22,462 bases of DNA from Treponema sp. (GCA_031272575.1 JAISTO010000057.1:1-22462); one strand, 5' to 3'. Counted from the stretch's first letter, positions 1 through 6,688 are shown. The notes: a model not told the origin generated them from the sequence alone. Program-made: numbers and translations.

Positions 1-42
1 ATCCGGCCGAGCGAACCCTGGCGAGAGCGGCGCCGTAATCAC
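1..42 (-). pseudogene. mfd: mfd continuation beyond the UAG codon (runs off window)
   Basis: In the same frame as the 43-1641 reading frame, the codons after the TAG translate to VITAPLSPGFARPD. This matches the conserved Mfd segment that precedes the conserved xxEIFG motif, so the homology continues without a frameshift. What lies beyond position 1 cannot be seen. Whether the UAG is a true nonsense mutation, a sequencing error or a read-through codon is open. Confidence 0.55.
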
Positions 43-1641
43 CTAGAGCGCGCGCACATCCGTATGCGGGGGGGAGCCCCCCCCCTGGGGCGCACTGCGT
101 TGCGCCCCACCCCCCCCTCCTAGGGGGCGCTGCCCCCTAAACCCCCCGCCCCCCCCCTGCGGAGAAAAAGTGTCGCTTTCAAGCAGCGTCCTGATGCGCA
201 GAGCCTGCGCGTCACTTTCCGCGGCCGCGGCGATATCCCAGCCCTCCGCGAGGAGCGCCGTAAACTCCTCCCGCATATAGTTAATGTTCCCGAAAAAACT
301 CCGGGCGGGCTCGCAGCCCGCGCTCAGCCGCAGCGCCCCCTCCCGCGCGGGCCCCTTCATCCCCATGAACGACACCCGCCTGGGCCGCTCCGCCGCCAGA
401 CTCGGCAGGTTGAGCAGCAGCCGCTGCGGGGCCGGCACCTCTTTTTCCCGGCGCGCCTGCGCGTAGGCCTTTTTGTAATCCCGCTCGATTAAGTCCTGCG
501 CGTTATCCAGCCGCTCACGGTCGAAGAAAAACACGACGCCCTGGGGGGGGAGGTAGTCGAGTAGGGAGTAGGGAGTAGGGAGTGGGGAGTGGGGGCGTGA
601 TGCGGGGGCTTTGAGAGGGGGCATAGGCGGCGCTTGGTGCCTGTTGGGACTTGGGACTTGGGACTTGGGACTTGGGGCGCGGGGAGCGGGCGCGGTCTTT
701 TCATCACGCGCTTCACTACCGTCCACCGTCCACCGTCCACCATCCACGCCCCCAAACGCCAGCGGGAAGAATAACTCCTCGCCTGGCATACTTTTCCTGT
801 TTATCAAACTTTCGAGTACCCTCCCTCCCCCCTCGGAGAATTCGTCGCAGTGCGCAAGCGTCTCTGAGAGCGCGTCGATGCGGTCGTCGGTCCAGACCAC
901 TTCCTTCATGGGGTAGATAGTAATCTCGTCAACTTTTTCCTGACTGATCTGATTGAGCGGATCGAAGGTCCTGATTGACTCGATGCGGTCGAAGTCGAGG
1001 AGGACGCGGCAGGCGAGGCCCCCTCCGCCTGCCTGCAGCAGATCGCAGACCTCCCCTCGCAGGGTGAACTCGCCCGGGGCCTGCACCCGCGGCACACGGA
1101 GGTAGCCCGCCAGGACAAGTTTTTCCGAAAGGGCCTGCGGGTCGCAGGCGTCCCCCGTCCTGAGGGTCGTGAGCAGGCTATCGAAATACGCGGGCGGGGG
1201 GAGCGTTCCCAGGAAGGCGCACTCGCAGGCGATGAAGAGGCGGGGGGGGCCCTTCGCGCGCTCCGCGCCCCCCCGGAGCAGGGCCGCGAGGCAGGCGGCG
1301 CGCTCCCCAAAGACGGCCGCGTTGGGGGCCGCCTCGCGGTAGGGGATAGTCCCCCACCAGGGGAAGACCGTTACCGCCAGGCCCGCGGCCGCCGCGTCGC
1401 AGGCGAGGCGGGCGGCCTCTGCCTCGGTAGGCGTCACCGCCAGGAAGGGCCCGGCCGCGCCGCCCGCGCCGCCAGGCGCGGTCTCCCCGGCAAAGCGCGC
1501 CAGGAGCAGGCCCGCAAAGGCCCCCTCACAGGCCTCGATTTCCAGCGGAAAGCGCCCGTCCCCGAACGCGCGGCACAGTTCCTGCACACGGGTCGAAGCG
1601 CCGAGTTTTTCTTGCAGCGCCGCAATGGATAGAGTATGCAT
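43..1641 (-). CDS. mfd: Mfd transcription-repair coupling factor, N-terminal part, ended by an in-frame UAG
   Basis: Mfd is the ATP-dependent translocase that removes stalled RNA polymerase from DNA lesions and recruits UvrA. Only the N-terminal UvrB-like (UvrA-binding) half is encoded here, 532 residues against roughly 1100-1200 for the family. Recognisable stretches are VFPWWGTIPYREAAPN (D1), the GEFTLRGEVCDLL and LDFDRIESIRTFDPLNQ motifs, and LDYLPPQGVVFFFDRERL. Two foreign-looking segments interrupt the homology: about 70 residues from heptanucleotide repeats (DNA near 550-760) and a Gly-rich stretch from a GC-rich hairpin element (DNA 65-162). The frame stops at a TAG at 43-45, yet the next 14 in-frame codons read VITAPLSPGFARPD, which fits the conserved Mfd LSxGFxxP motif. 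The gene therefore probably continues past the window and carries a nonsense codon. The start at 1641 has no Shine-Dalgarno but has a promoter close by. Confidence 0.85.
   Translation of the reverse strand: MHTLSIAALQEKLGASTRVQELCRAFGDGRFPLEIEACEGAFAGLLLARFAGETAPGGAGGAAGPFLAVTPTEAEAARLACDAAAAGLAVTVFPWWGTIPYREAAPNAAVFGERAACLAALLRGGAERAKGPPRLFIACECAFLGTLPPPAYFDSLLTTLRTGDACDPQALSEKLVLAGYLRVPRVQAPGEFTLRGEVCDLLQAGGGGLACRVLLDFDRIESIRTFDPLNQISQEKVDEITIYPMKEVVWTDDRIDALSETLAHCDEFSEGGGRVLESLINRKSMPGEELFFPLAFGGVDGGRWTVDGSEARDEKTAPAPRAPSPKSQVPSPNRHQAPPMPPLKAPASRPHSPLPTPYSLLDYLPPQGVVFFFDRERLDNAQDLIERDYKKAYAQARREKEVPAPQRLLLNLPSLAAERPRRVSFMGMKGPAREGALRLSAGCEPARSFFGNINYMREEFTALLAEGWDIAAAAESDAQALRIRTLLESDTFSPQGGGGGFRGQRPLGGGGGAQRSAPQGGGSPPHTDVRAL
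65..162. repeat. GC-rich triple-hairpin element inserted in mfd
   Basis: The element consists of G/C homopolymer runs and three back-to-back hairpins: GGGGGG/CCCCCC near 70-85, a 9-bp perfect stem TGGGGCGCA/TGCGCCCCA at 86-109 with a 6-nt loop, and an 8-bp perfect stem TAGGGGGC/GCCCCCTA at 121-139 with a 3-nt loop. It is bordered by a TGCGG pentamer at 65-69 and again at 158-162, a candidate target-site duplication. Removing one pentamer plus the interior takes out 93 bp, a multiple of three, and leaves an uninterrupted Mfd-like reading. No protein is encoded within it. It is probably a small non-autonomous repeat. Confidence 0.6.
561..745. repeat. cluster of three different heptanucleotide tandem repeats inside mfd
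   Basis: Three arrays of 7-bp units lie within 185 bp. At 561-595 there are five units of GTAGGGA and its variant GTGGGGA. At 644-671 there are four units of TTGGGAC plus a partial one. At 718-745 there are four units of ACCGTCC, the last reading ACCATCC. They are translated in mfd as low-complexity Pro/Ser and Val-Asp-Gly-rich sequence between LFFPLAFG and LLDYLPPQG. Heptamer families of this kind (STRR) are known from cyanobacteria. Because 7 is not a multiple of 3, a change of one unit would shift the frame. Confidence 0.85.
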
Positions 1642-1656
1642 CGCGATGTGGTACCC

Positions 1657-1685
1657 AGTATAGCGGAAAAGGCACGGGGCGGCAA
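1657..1685 (-). promoter_or_regulatory. sigma70-like promoter of mfd
   Basis: Read on the minus strand, TTGCCG (1685-1680), a 17-nt spacer and TATACT (1662-1657) lie 15 nt before the mfd ATG. The expected start of transcription is about 8-9 nt before the ATG, so the leader would be very short. No Shine-Dalgarno is present. Confidence 0.5.
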
Positions 1686-1752
1686 GTGGGCCCTTGACTT
1701 TTTCTTCGCGAGTCGCTTATACTGACTTATACTGAGCGCTAAAAATGCGTCC

Positions 1753-1780
1753 AGATTCCGCGGTCGAGCCGCGGAATGAC
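1753..1780 (-). repeat. dispersed palindromic repeat, copy 1
   Basis: A perfect 9-bp inverted repeat, ATTCCGCGG (1755-1763) and CCGCGGAAT (1769-1777), flanks a 5-nt loop. A second copy in opposite orientation lies at 18374-18401, and 27 of 28 bases agree, with the one difference in the loop. It is a REP-like dispersed element and could form a hairpin in RNA. Confidence 0.8.
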
Positions 1781-2038
1781 AAAAAGGAGTTTTTTGGCTA
1801 TGGGTACCCTGTTTACTAATCGCCATGCGCCCGCGTCATCCTCAGACGCGAAGAGCCGCGTTTATCTCCAAAATCTCCTCTCCGGGGCGTACGACTCAGT
1901 CGCTGCCCCCCCCCCCGCAGCGTAATTTTCTGTACCTTCGTAACATTTCTTTCTTTCCTCGAAATCGGCCGTGCGGTATGCGGCAGGGGGCGGAGTCTCT
2001 CTGTATGTGCCGCTATGGGGGGCTCTCGGGGAACGAAC

Positions 2039-2152
2039 ACGGGGCATTTGCAGCCCGTAAGTATTGGTATCTCTCCGCCTTGTGCGGATGTGTATACACC
2101 CATCCTTGTGGGTGGGAACATTTTAGACAGCGTGGAAAGACACGCAAGGAGG
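2039..2152 (+). promoter_or_regulatory. structured 5' leader with four hairpins and a strong Shine-Dalgarno
   Basis: Consecutive perfect stems are ACGGG/CCCGT (2039-2058), TCCGC/GCGGA (2074-2088), CACCCA/TGGGTG (2097-2114) and GCGTG/CACGC (2130-2145). A 10-bp palindrome GTGTATACAC lies at 2090-2099. The last stem abuts an AAGGAGG ribosome site (2146-2152), 8 nt before the ATG at 2161. I could not match it to a known riboswitch consensus. Confidence 0.5.
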
Positions 2153-2160
2153 ATTTTTTC

Positions 2161-2703
2161 ATGAATAGCATGAAAAAACACATTTCTTTTTTGAAGGCTG
2201 CCAAGGGCAGCCCTGCCCTTGGCAGCCCTGCCAGGGGCAGATGGGTGCTCATTAGTTTTTGCATCCTGGCCGCAATTGCAAGCATCAGCGGTTGTGCGAC
2301 CACCGCCGATGTTGCTTTTGCTTCCGTCCCGCCGCCTGGGGGCGGACTCAAGTATGCGGCGATCACCGCAAACGCACTCGGGGGCTCTGTGCTTCAGCGC
2401 TTTTACGCGCAGTATCCGCGCGACCAGTACCAGGTTGTCGCCTGCGAAAAAGTAAGCAAAGGATACCTGCCTTTTTTGGCAACTTTCGGCGGCATGTTGT
2501 TGGGTGGACTCATAACAGTAGCGCCAGCATTCAATGCTTATTCCTATGACGCTGGTGGGGTATTGACGCTTTTTGGAATAGGTGCGATACCCGGCGCGGT
2601 AACAGGCAACTTGTTGGGAACATTCTTCAAAGACCAGTATATCGTCACCTATGTTGAAAAGGCGGCGAACAGCGGTTCTGGAGTGAGTTTCAACCTGCAA
2701 TAA
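2161..2703 (+). CDS. small putative lipoprotein with glycine-rich hydrophobic hairpin
   Basis: This is a 180-residue protein of unknown function. The start at 2161 is fixed by AAGGAGG 8 nt upstream. The N-terminus has Lys residues, then an odd insert of about 16 residues (KAAKGSPALGSPARGR) coded by a 15-bp inverted repeat, then a hydrophobic core (WVLISFCILAAIASISGC) ending in a lipobox-like SISGC with Cys45 as the likely lipidated residue. The mature part has a basic/aromatic stretch (LQRFYAQYPRDQYQVVACEKV). Two glycine-rich hydrophobic segments follow, about residues 99-121 and 131-154, suggesting membrane association. Codon and base use is visibly richer in A/T than in the neighbouring genes, hinting at a different origin. 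It could be an envelope-stress or surface protein, but the sequence does not prove this. Confidence 0.75.
   Translation: MNSMKKHISFLKAAKGSPALGSPARGRWVLISFCILAAIASISGCATTADVAFASVPPPGGGLKYAAITANALGGSVLQRFYAQYPRDQYQVVACEKVSKGYLPFLATFGGMLLGGLITVAPAFNAYSYDAGGVLTLFGIGAIPGAVTGNLLGTFFKDQYIVTYVEKAANSGSGVSFNLQ
2196..2227. repeat. 15-bp perfect hairpin within the lipoprotein signal region
   Basis: GGCTGCCAAGGGCAG at 2196-2210 is followed after 2 nt by its exact reverse complement at 2213-2227. A second small palindrome, CTGCC/GGCAG, follows at 2228-2240. It codes for the unusual Gly/Ser/Pro/Ala stretch in the n-region and looks like an inserted repeat. Confidence 0.75.
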
Positions 2704-2872
2704 GCAGCACTGTCTCCCCCCCCGCAAGCCGTGTCTGCCATTGGCGGCGCAACGCTCGATACGCGGAGTGACAATGGCGGTAACGCCGCCGGGAATATGC
2801 ACCGGCTCAATAGCCTCGAGATGAGTACCGCACGGTTGGTCTGTCATACAGTGATAGAGCAATTGCTTTTTG

Positions 2873-3913
2873 TCAGTCACGCGGCGCCGCGGCCCTTGAC
2901 AGGCGGTCGCAGATCGCCAGGCCAAGCCCGACGGGGGGGGGGGCTGCCGCAAAGATTACGCGGAGGGGGAGACGTTCCATTACGTGAAGGGTCTCGAAGA
3001 GGCGGCAGGCTGCCTCGGCGCAGTCGCCTGTTTCCGAGAGCGCCCAGGCAGGGGCTGCCTGGGGGGACGCGGCGTTGGGGAAACGCTGCCGCCATAACGC
3101 GAGCGCCGCGCCGGAAAAAAACAGATAGCCCTCGCCGGGGGCAGGGGCGCGGGACGCGAGTTCGTCTTCCGGCAAAAGCGCCAGCGGCAGGGAGGGGGCG
3201 TAGTGGCTGTTCAGGAGGCCGGGGGAAGCCGCGCCCCTCTCCCCCCCCCCTGCCGCGGGCGCGGGGGCGATCGGGCCTATGGCATCCTCGATGGCCTCGA
3301 GCGGAACTCCGCCCGGCCTGAGGAGGCGCGCCCCGGTTCCTGAAAGGTCCACCACCGTAGACTCGAGGCCGACAGAGGGAGCGCCCCCGTCGAGGATCAG
3401 GCCGGCGGAATCTCCGAGTTGGGCATACACGTGCTCCGCGCGGGTTGGGGACAGTTTCCCGAAACGGTTCGCGCTTGGGGCAGCGACGGCCCCGGTGGAC
3501 CAGCGGATCAGTTTCTGCGCGGCGGGGTGGGAGGGAAACCGGATCGCGGCGGTACCGAGGCCCGCGGTGGCAAGGTCAGGCACTTCAGGACGCTTGGGGA
3601 GCACAATGCTGAGGGGGCCGGGCCAGAAGCGCTCCGCAAGTATGCCGAGGCTGCGCGCGGCCCAGGCGCTCAGCGCGTCAAGTGCCGCGACGCGGGCGAG
3701 CGCGCCGTACTCCGCAATATGAATGATCAGCGGGTCGAAGCGGGGCCTTCCCTTCGCGGCAAACACCGCGGCCAGGGCCTTTACGTTGAAGGCGTCGGCG
3801 CCGAGGCCGTACACGGTCTCGGTGGGGAAGGCGGCGAGATGCCCCTCGGCGAGCGCCCGCGCCGCCTTGCGGATATTGGCGTCCGTACAGGGGAGTATGG
3901 GCGTTACAGCCAC
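2873..3913 (-). CDS. tsaC: L-threonylcarbamoyladenylate synthase (Sua5/YrdC/YwlC family)
   Basis: The enzyme makes threonylcarbamoyl-AMP from threonine, bicarbonate and ATP, the first step of the universal t6A37 tRNA modification. It is a cytoplasmic protein of 346 residues with the YrdC domain at about 10-200. The domain shows FPTETVYGLGADA, the KGRPRFDPLIIHI motif (KxR), RFWPGPLSIVLP, the FPSHPAAQKLI segment and APSANRFGKLSPT. The C-terminal Sua5 domain begins after the SPGLLNSHYAP linker, making this the long Sua5 form. The start is GTG at 3913, overlapping the end of the upstream membrane-protein gene by 10 nt, so translation is probably coupled. Two long homopolymers lie in the coding region: a 10-nt run (3241-3250) in the linker and an 11-nt run (2933-2943) near the C-terminus. 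Both are potential slippage sites. Confidence 0.92.
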   Translation of the reverse strand: MAVTPILPCTDANIRKAARALAEGHLAAFPTETVYGLGADAFNVKALAAVFAAKGRPRFDPLIIHIAEYGALARVAALDALSAWAARSLGILAERFWPGPLSIVLPKRPEVPDLATAGLGTAAIRFPSHPAAQKLIRWSTGAVAAPSANRFGKLSPTRAEHVYAQLGDSAGLILDGGAPSVGLESTVVDLSGTGARLLRPGGVPLEAIEDAIGPIAPAPAAGGGERGAASPGLLNSHYAPSLPLALLPEDELASRAPAPGEGYLFFSGAALALWRQRFPNAASPQAAPAWALSETGDCAEAACRLFETLHVMERLPLRVIFAAAPPPVGLGLAICDRLSRAAAPRD

Positions 3914-4731
3914 AGGTAGACCCTATGCAGGGGCGAGCAGGTCCGCCAGGTGCCGATGCAGAGGAGAGCGAAGCCCGCCGCCATGACATACCAGTTGTCC
4001 GCGTCCAGCAGGAGCCGCCTGCCCAGGAGGGCCAGGATTACGCCGCCTCCGGCATGCAGGAAAAGTTTTTCCGCGCGGTTGTGCGCGGCCGCGAAAAAAC
4101 TGGCCGCCGCGGCGAGGCTGAGCGCGGCCTCTATCACAAAAAACATGCCGCCGTTCCCGACGAGCGCGGCGATGCTCGTGTTCCAGAAGAGCGCGTTGAC
4201 CGGGCAGCCGAGGCCCGCGAGCGCGGCGGCCGCGAGCACCAGCAGGACCGCGCGCTGCTGCTTCTGCGCGTCCAGCCCCGCCGCGTAAACGCCCGCGGCA
4301 AAAAAGGAAAAGATGCCGAGGCTGCGGCCGAAGACGAGCGCGCGCGACGCAATATCGAGACTGATGTTGGGGAGCATGTAGATTTCTCTCAGCGGGTAGA
4401 TGCAGCGGAACATCTCGAACGAAAAAGAAATGGCAAAGAGCGTGAGAAAGATTATTTCGGGCGAGCGGTTTTTTTCAAAATAGTGACGGATCAGAATGAG
4501 CGCGGTGAACGCGTATACACAGGACGCAAGAATAGCCGCGAAGGGCGCATAGGGGGAAACCGCGAAGATGCCCGCCCAAAACGCGCCCGTCGGGCGGATG
4601 CCTTCCGCTTTTGCGAGCGCGGCGGGAAACGCGGCGGCAGCGGTGAATGCCGCCGCCAGCGCGCCAGGCAGCGCCAGCACGGCCAGGACTATGCAGAGCC
4701 TGAAAACACCATCTCGTTCCGAAATCGTCAT
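3904..4731 (-). CDS. polytopic membrane protein of unknown function
   Basis: This 275-residue protein has about seven or eight hydrophobic segments: near residues 12-34, 51-75 (FWAGIFAVSPYAPFAAILASCVYAF), 88-103, 136-152, 162-180, 190-212 and two near the C-terminus. A polar/aromatic loop, FRCIYPLREIYMLPNISLDI, lies between segments 3 and 4. No catalytic motif was recognised. It ends inside the start region of the tsaC gene, sharing 10 nt, so the two are probably one operon. I chose ATG 4731 rather than the upstream TTG 4746 because a promoter (TTGAAT, 17 nt, TATGCT) ends exactly 6 nt before it, which would make the mRNA leaderless. No Shine-Dalgarno is visible for either start. Confidence 0.8.
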   Translation of the reverse strand: MTISERDGVFRLCIVLAVLALPGALAAAFTAAAAFPAALAKAEGIRPTGAFWAGIFAVSPYAPFAAILASCVYAFTALILIRHYFEKNRSPEIIFLTLFAISFSFEMFRCIYPLREIYMLPNISLDIASRALVFGRSLGIFSFFAAGVYAAGLDAQKQQRAVLLVLAAAALAGLGCPVNALFWNTSIAALVGNGGMFFVIEAALSLAAAASFFAAAHNRAEKLFLHAGGGVILALLGRRLLLDADNWYVMAAGFALLCIGTWRTCSPLHRVYLWL

Positions 4732-4737
4732 ACAATC

Positions 4738-4766
4738 AGCATACAAAAAAGAAATGAAAGATTCAA
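4738..4766 (-). promoter_or_regulatory. promoter with -10 box 6 nt before the membrane-protein ATG
   Basis: On the minus strand, TTGAAT (4766-4761), 17 nt, TATGCT (4743-4738), then 6 nt, then ATG at 4731. The predicted transcription start coincides with the start codon, so the transcript would be leaderless. Confidence 0.55.
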
Positions 4767-4808
4767 GGCGCGTTAAAAATTTCCGATATTAAAAAAAGGG
4801 GGAAAGGC

Positions 4809-5513
4809 ATGATGATGATAAAATCTGCGAGGCGGCTCTGCCTCGGTATCGCTTTTTTAATCTGCGCCCCGCGTATCAGGGCCGGAGACACCGCATCTTT
4901 CGTGGACCTTGGGTTTTCTCCGGACGGCGGCATCTATATGTTCGCGCAGTACGGAGTGCTGTCGGAAAGTTTGAAACCCTGGGCAGACCTGTATGCGGTC
5001 AACGTCCAGTCGAATAGTTTTGTGTCCAACGGCACGATCTCGTATGTACACAACAGGCCCCTCAGTTTCGGCACCGACGGGTCGGGCGCGCTCTACCGGG
5101 TAATCGCGCAGGGGGCCTCGCTCGCGTCCCGCTGCGGGGTGACGTTTCTCAATCCGGGGAAGCCGCAGTATCTGGCGTTCGAGGGCGCGCCGCTGGAAAG
5201 CGGGGGCATCGATTTCCGCGACTTTGAAACCGGCTCCTCGTACCACGCCGCGCTTCGGGCCTCGTACGAAGGTACCGGTGTGCAGTTGAAGTCGTCGTTT
5301 TCGATCACGCTGGAACAGACCGCCAAAAACGGCACGCGGCGGACCTACACGGTGGGCAGCCCCGGCCTGAAGCGGCCGCTCGTCCGGGATTACCGCATCC
5401 GCAGGGTCGTCACCTCGGAGTCAGGCGCCTCGATGGTCTTCATAATCGAAATGACAAAACTGAACGGCTCCGGCGTGGATATACGCTACATGGTGGAAAC
5501 GCTGCGGCTCTAA
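4809..5513 (+). CDS. predicted secreted protein, DUF2259-like
   Basis: This 234-residue protein has a classical signal peptide (IKSARRLCLGIAFLICAPRIRAGD, cleavage likely after ARIRAG-type residues near 25). The mature protein opens with a SFVDLGFSPDGGIYMFAQYGV motif, which I associate with the DUF2259 predicted secreted proteins found in spirochaetes. The rest is rich in beta strands, with a conserved-looking middle (YVHNRPLSFGTDGSGALYRVI) and a strand-rich C-terminus. Function is unknown; a periplasmic or envelope location is likely. Three successive ATG codons (4809, 4812, 4815) follow a weak AAGGGGGAAAGG ribosome site, so the exact start is uncertain by two codons. It is divergent from the membrane-protein gene. 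An 86-nt A/T-rich gap separates it from the next lipoprotein gene. Confidence 0.8.
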   Translation: MMMIKSARRLCLGIAFLICAPRIRAGDTASFVDLGFSPDGGIYMFAQYGVLSESLKPWADLYAVNVQSNSFVSNGTISYVHNRPLSFGTDGSGALYRVIAQGASLASRCGVTFLNPGKPQYLAFEGAPLESGGIDFRDFETGSSYHAALRASYEGTGVQLKSSFSITLEQTAKNGTRRTYTVGSPGLKRPLVRDYRIRRVVTSESGASMVFIIEMTKLNGSGVDIRYMVETLRL

Positions 5514-5599
5514 CGAAAAAAAAACAAAATTTTTTCAAAAAAATCGGCGAATGTGTCAATTTTCTGTACGCCCGTGCCTTATATGGGCGGAGGAAAAAA

Positions 5600-6688
5600 A
5601 TGATGACACGAATATCTGTTCTCATGTGCCGCCTCTTTTTGGGAGGGGCGGCGGCTTTCTTTTTGGTTTCATGTTCCTGCTCCGCGGAGCCGGTCATGGA
5701 TTCCATCCTGGGAATGTCGCAGGAGGCGCCGGTCTTTCTTGACTACAAGGCTGTCTCGCGGCAAGAGGTGCAGTTCCGCTTTTCGCGGCCGGTAAGCGTC
5801 TCGTCCCTCTGTTTCGATCCGCCCCAGGAAGCGGACTATGCGGCAGAGGGAGATGGCCTTGTGCGGGTCTTTTTTACCGAAGCCCCGCAGGCAGGCGAAA
5901 AATTGCTGGCGGACCTGCTCGTAGAAGACGCGGCGAAAAACACGCTGAACGTCCTTATCCCGTTCAGATCCCGCAACGACGATATGCCCGCCCTCGTTAT
6001 CAACGAACTGCGTACCGAGTACTCGAGCCCAAAAACCGAGTTCATCGAACTGTTCGTGAGCGGCGCGGGCAAAAACGGCGTGAGCAATCTGGGCGCGCTG
6101 CGGGTTTTCATTGCGGGGATCAGCGCTGAAGTCCCCGTCTACGAGTTCCCGCCGGTCGAGGTACAGACGGGCGAGTATGTGGTCCTGCACCTGCGGAGCA
6201 TCGCAAAAGAGGCCGACCTGCTAAAAGATGAAACCGGCGCTAACCTCGCGCTTTCGGGCGGCACGGACGCGCTTTCGACCGCGCGGGACTTCTGGGTACC
6301 CTCGACGAGCAAATTGCTGCACAAAACCGATGCCGTCTGGATTATGGATCAGGATGACAGGATACTCGATGCGGTGCTGCTCAGCGAGACCGGAGGGGAC
6401 ACCTGGCCGAAGCAGGTCTTTATTGACGCGGCAAAACGCATCGCGCAGGAGGAGGCCTGGCTCTCGAAGAACAAGAGCCCCGTGGCCCTGCCGAGCCCCG
6501 AGGATGCGGTGATTACCGGCGCAATAAAGACCGCCCTTACGCGGAGCGTTTCCCGGCTGCCGGATACGCGCGGTGTCACGCAGAACACGCACTCGAGCAG
6601 CGACTGGATCATCGCGGGACCGCTGAACACCAAGACCCCGGGAGCCACCCCCGGCGCGCCGAACAGCACCAACGTCTATGTGCCGTAG
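5600..6688 (+). CDS. lipoprotein with lamin-tail-like domain
   Basis: This is a 362-residue exported protein. The N-terminus MMTRISVLMCRLFLGGAAAFFLVSC ends in a lipobox (LVSC, Cys25; Cys27 also possible). Residues about 45-125 form an Ig-like beta region (FLDYKAVSRQEVQFRFSRPVSV). Residues about 130-270 begin LVINELRTEYSSPKTEFIELFV and resemble the lamin-tail domain (LTD: INEI...EFIEL), with later strands including GEYVVLHL and VWIMDQDDRILDAVLL. The C-terminal part has SSSDWIIAGPLNTKTPGATPG, typical of the end of LTD proteins. The start is set by GGAGG about 8 nt upstream. It probably sits on the outer membrane or in the periplasm, with an unknown ligand. Its last 13 nt overlap the convergent anti-sigma gene. 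Confidence 0.8.
   Translation: MMTRISVLMCRLFLGGAAAFFLVSCSCSAEPVMDSILGMSQEAPVFLDYKAVSRQEVQFRFSRPVSVSSLCFDPPQEADYAAEGDGLVRVFFTEAPQAGEKLLADLLVEDAAKNTLNVLIPFRSRNDDMPALVINELRTEYSSPKTEFIELFVSGAGKNGVSNLGALRVFIAGISAEVPVYEFPPVEVQTGEYVVLHLRSIAKEADLLKDETGANLALSGGTDALSTARDFWVPSTSKLLHKTDAVWIMDQDDRILDAVLLSETGGDTWPKQVFIDAAKRIAQEEAWLSKNKSPVALPSPEDAVITGAIKTALTRSVSRLPDTRGVTQNTHSSSDWIIAGPLNTKTPGATPGAPNSTNVYVP

Larger units (their letters stand above)
1642..2160. other. 519-nt intergenic region with promoter, palindrome, C-tract and structured leader
   Basis: Apart from the mfd promoter, this region holds a plus-strand promoter-like pair (TTGACT 1694-1699, 18 nt, TATACT 1718-1723, with a second TATACT at 1728-1733). 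It also has one copy of a dispersed palindrome (1753-1780), an 11-C run (1906-1916), and four successive hairpins before the lipoprotein Shine-Dalgarno (2039-2145). A 41-codon frame at 1800-1925 follows an AAGGAG site at 1784-1789, but nothing in its peptide is recognisable. Long open frames on the minus strand here look like repeat-derived translations and were not called. Confidence 0.6.

Noticed and set aside
43..45. UAG recoding (alternative genetic code) as an explanation of the mfd stop
   Set aside because: UAG ends trmH, the HTH gene, the anti-sigma gene and the 5600 lipoprotein at sensible places, so a genome-wide reassignment is not supported.
561..745. Heptamer arrays considered as a CRISPR array
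   Set aside because: Units are 7 bp and contiguous, with no spacers and no cas genes nearby.
2039..2152. c-di-GMP (GEMM) or other known riboswitch in the lipoprotein leader
   Set aside because: The hairpins are real, but I could not find the conserved GEMM core or other consensus segments, so no class was assigned.
1816..2952. 378-codon open frame on the minus strand
   Set aside because: It runs antisense through the lipoprotein gene and its leader and through repeat sequence. The lipoprotein frame has a strong Shine-Dalgarno and a proper signal peptide, while this one has no ribosome site or recognisable domain.
2731..3321. 196-codon plus-strand frame
   Set aside because: Mostly antisense to tsaC; its Arg/Gly/Pro-rich translation is typical of a shadow frame in GC-rich DNA.
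3925..4776. 283-codon plus-strand frame opposite the membrane protein
   Set aside because: Highly charged Arg/Glu/Gly shadow of a hydrophobic gene, with no ribosome site. The opposite strand has clear transmembrane segments and coupling to tsaC.
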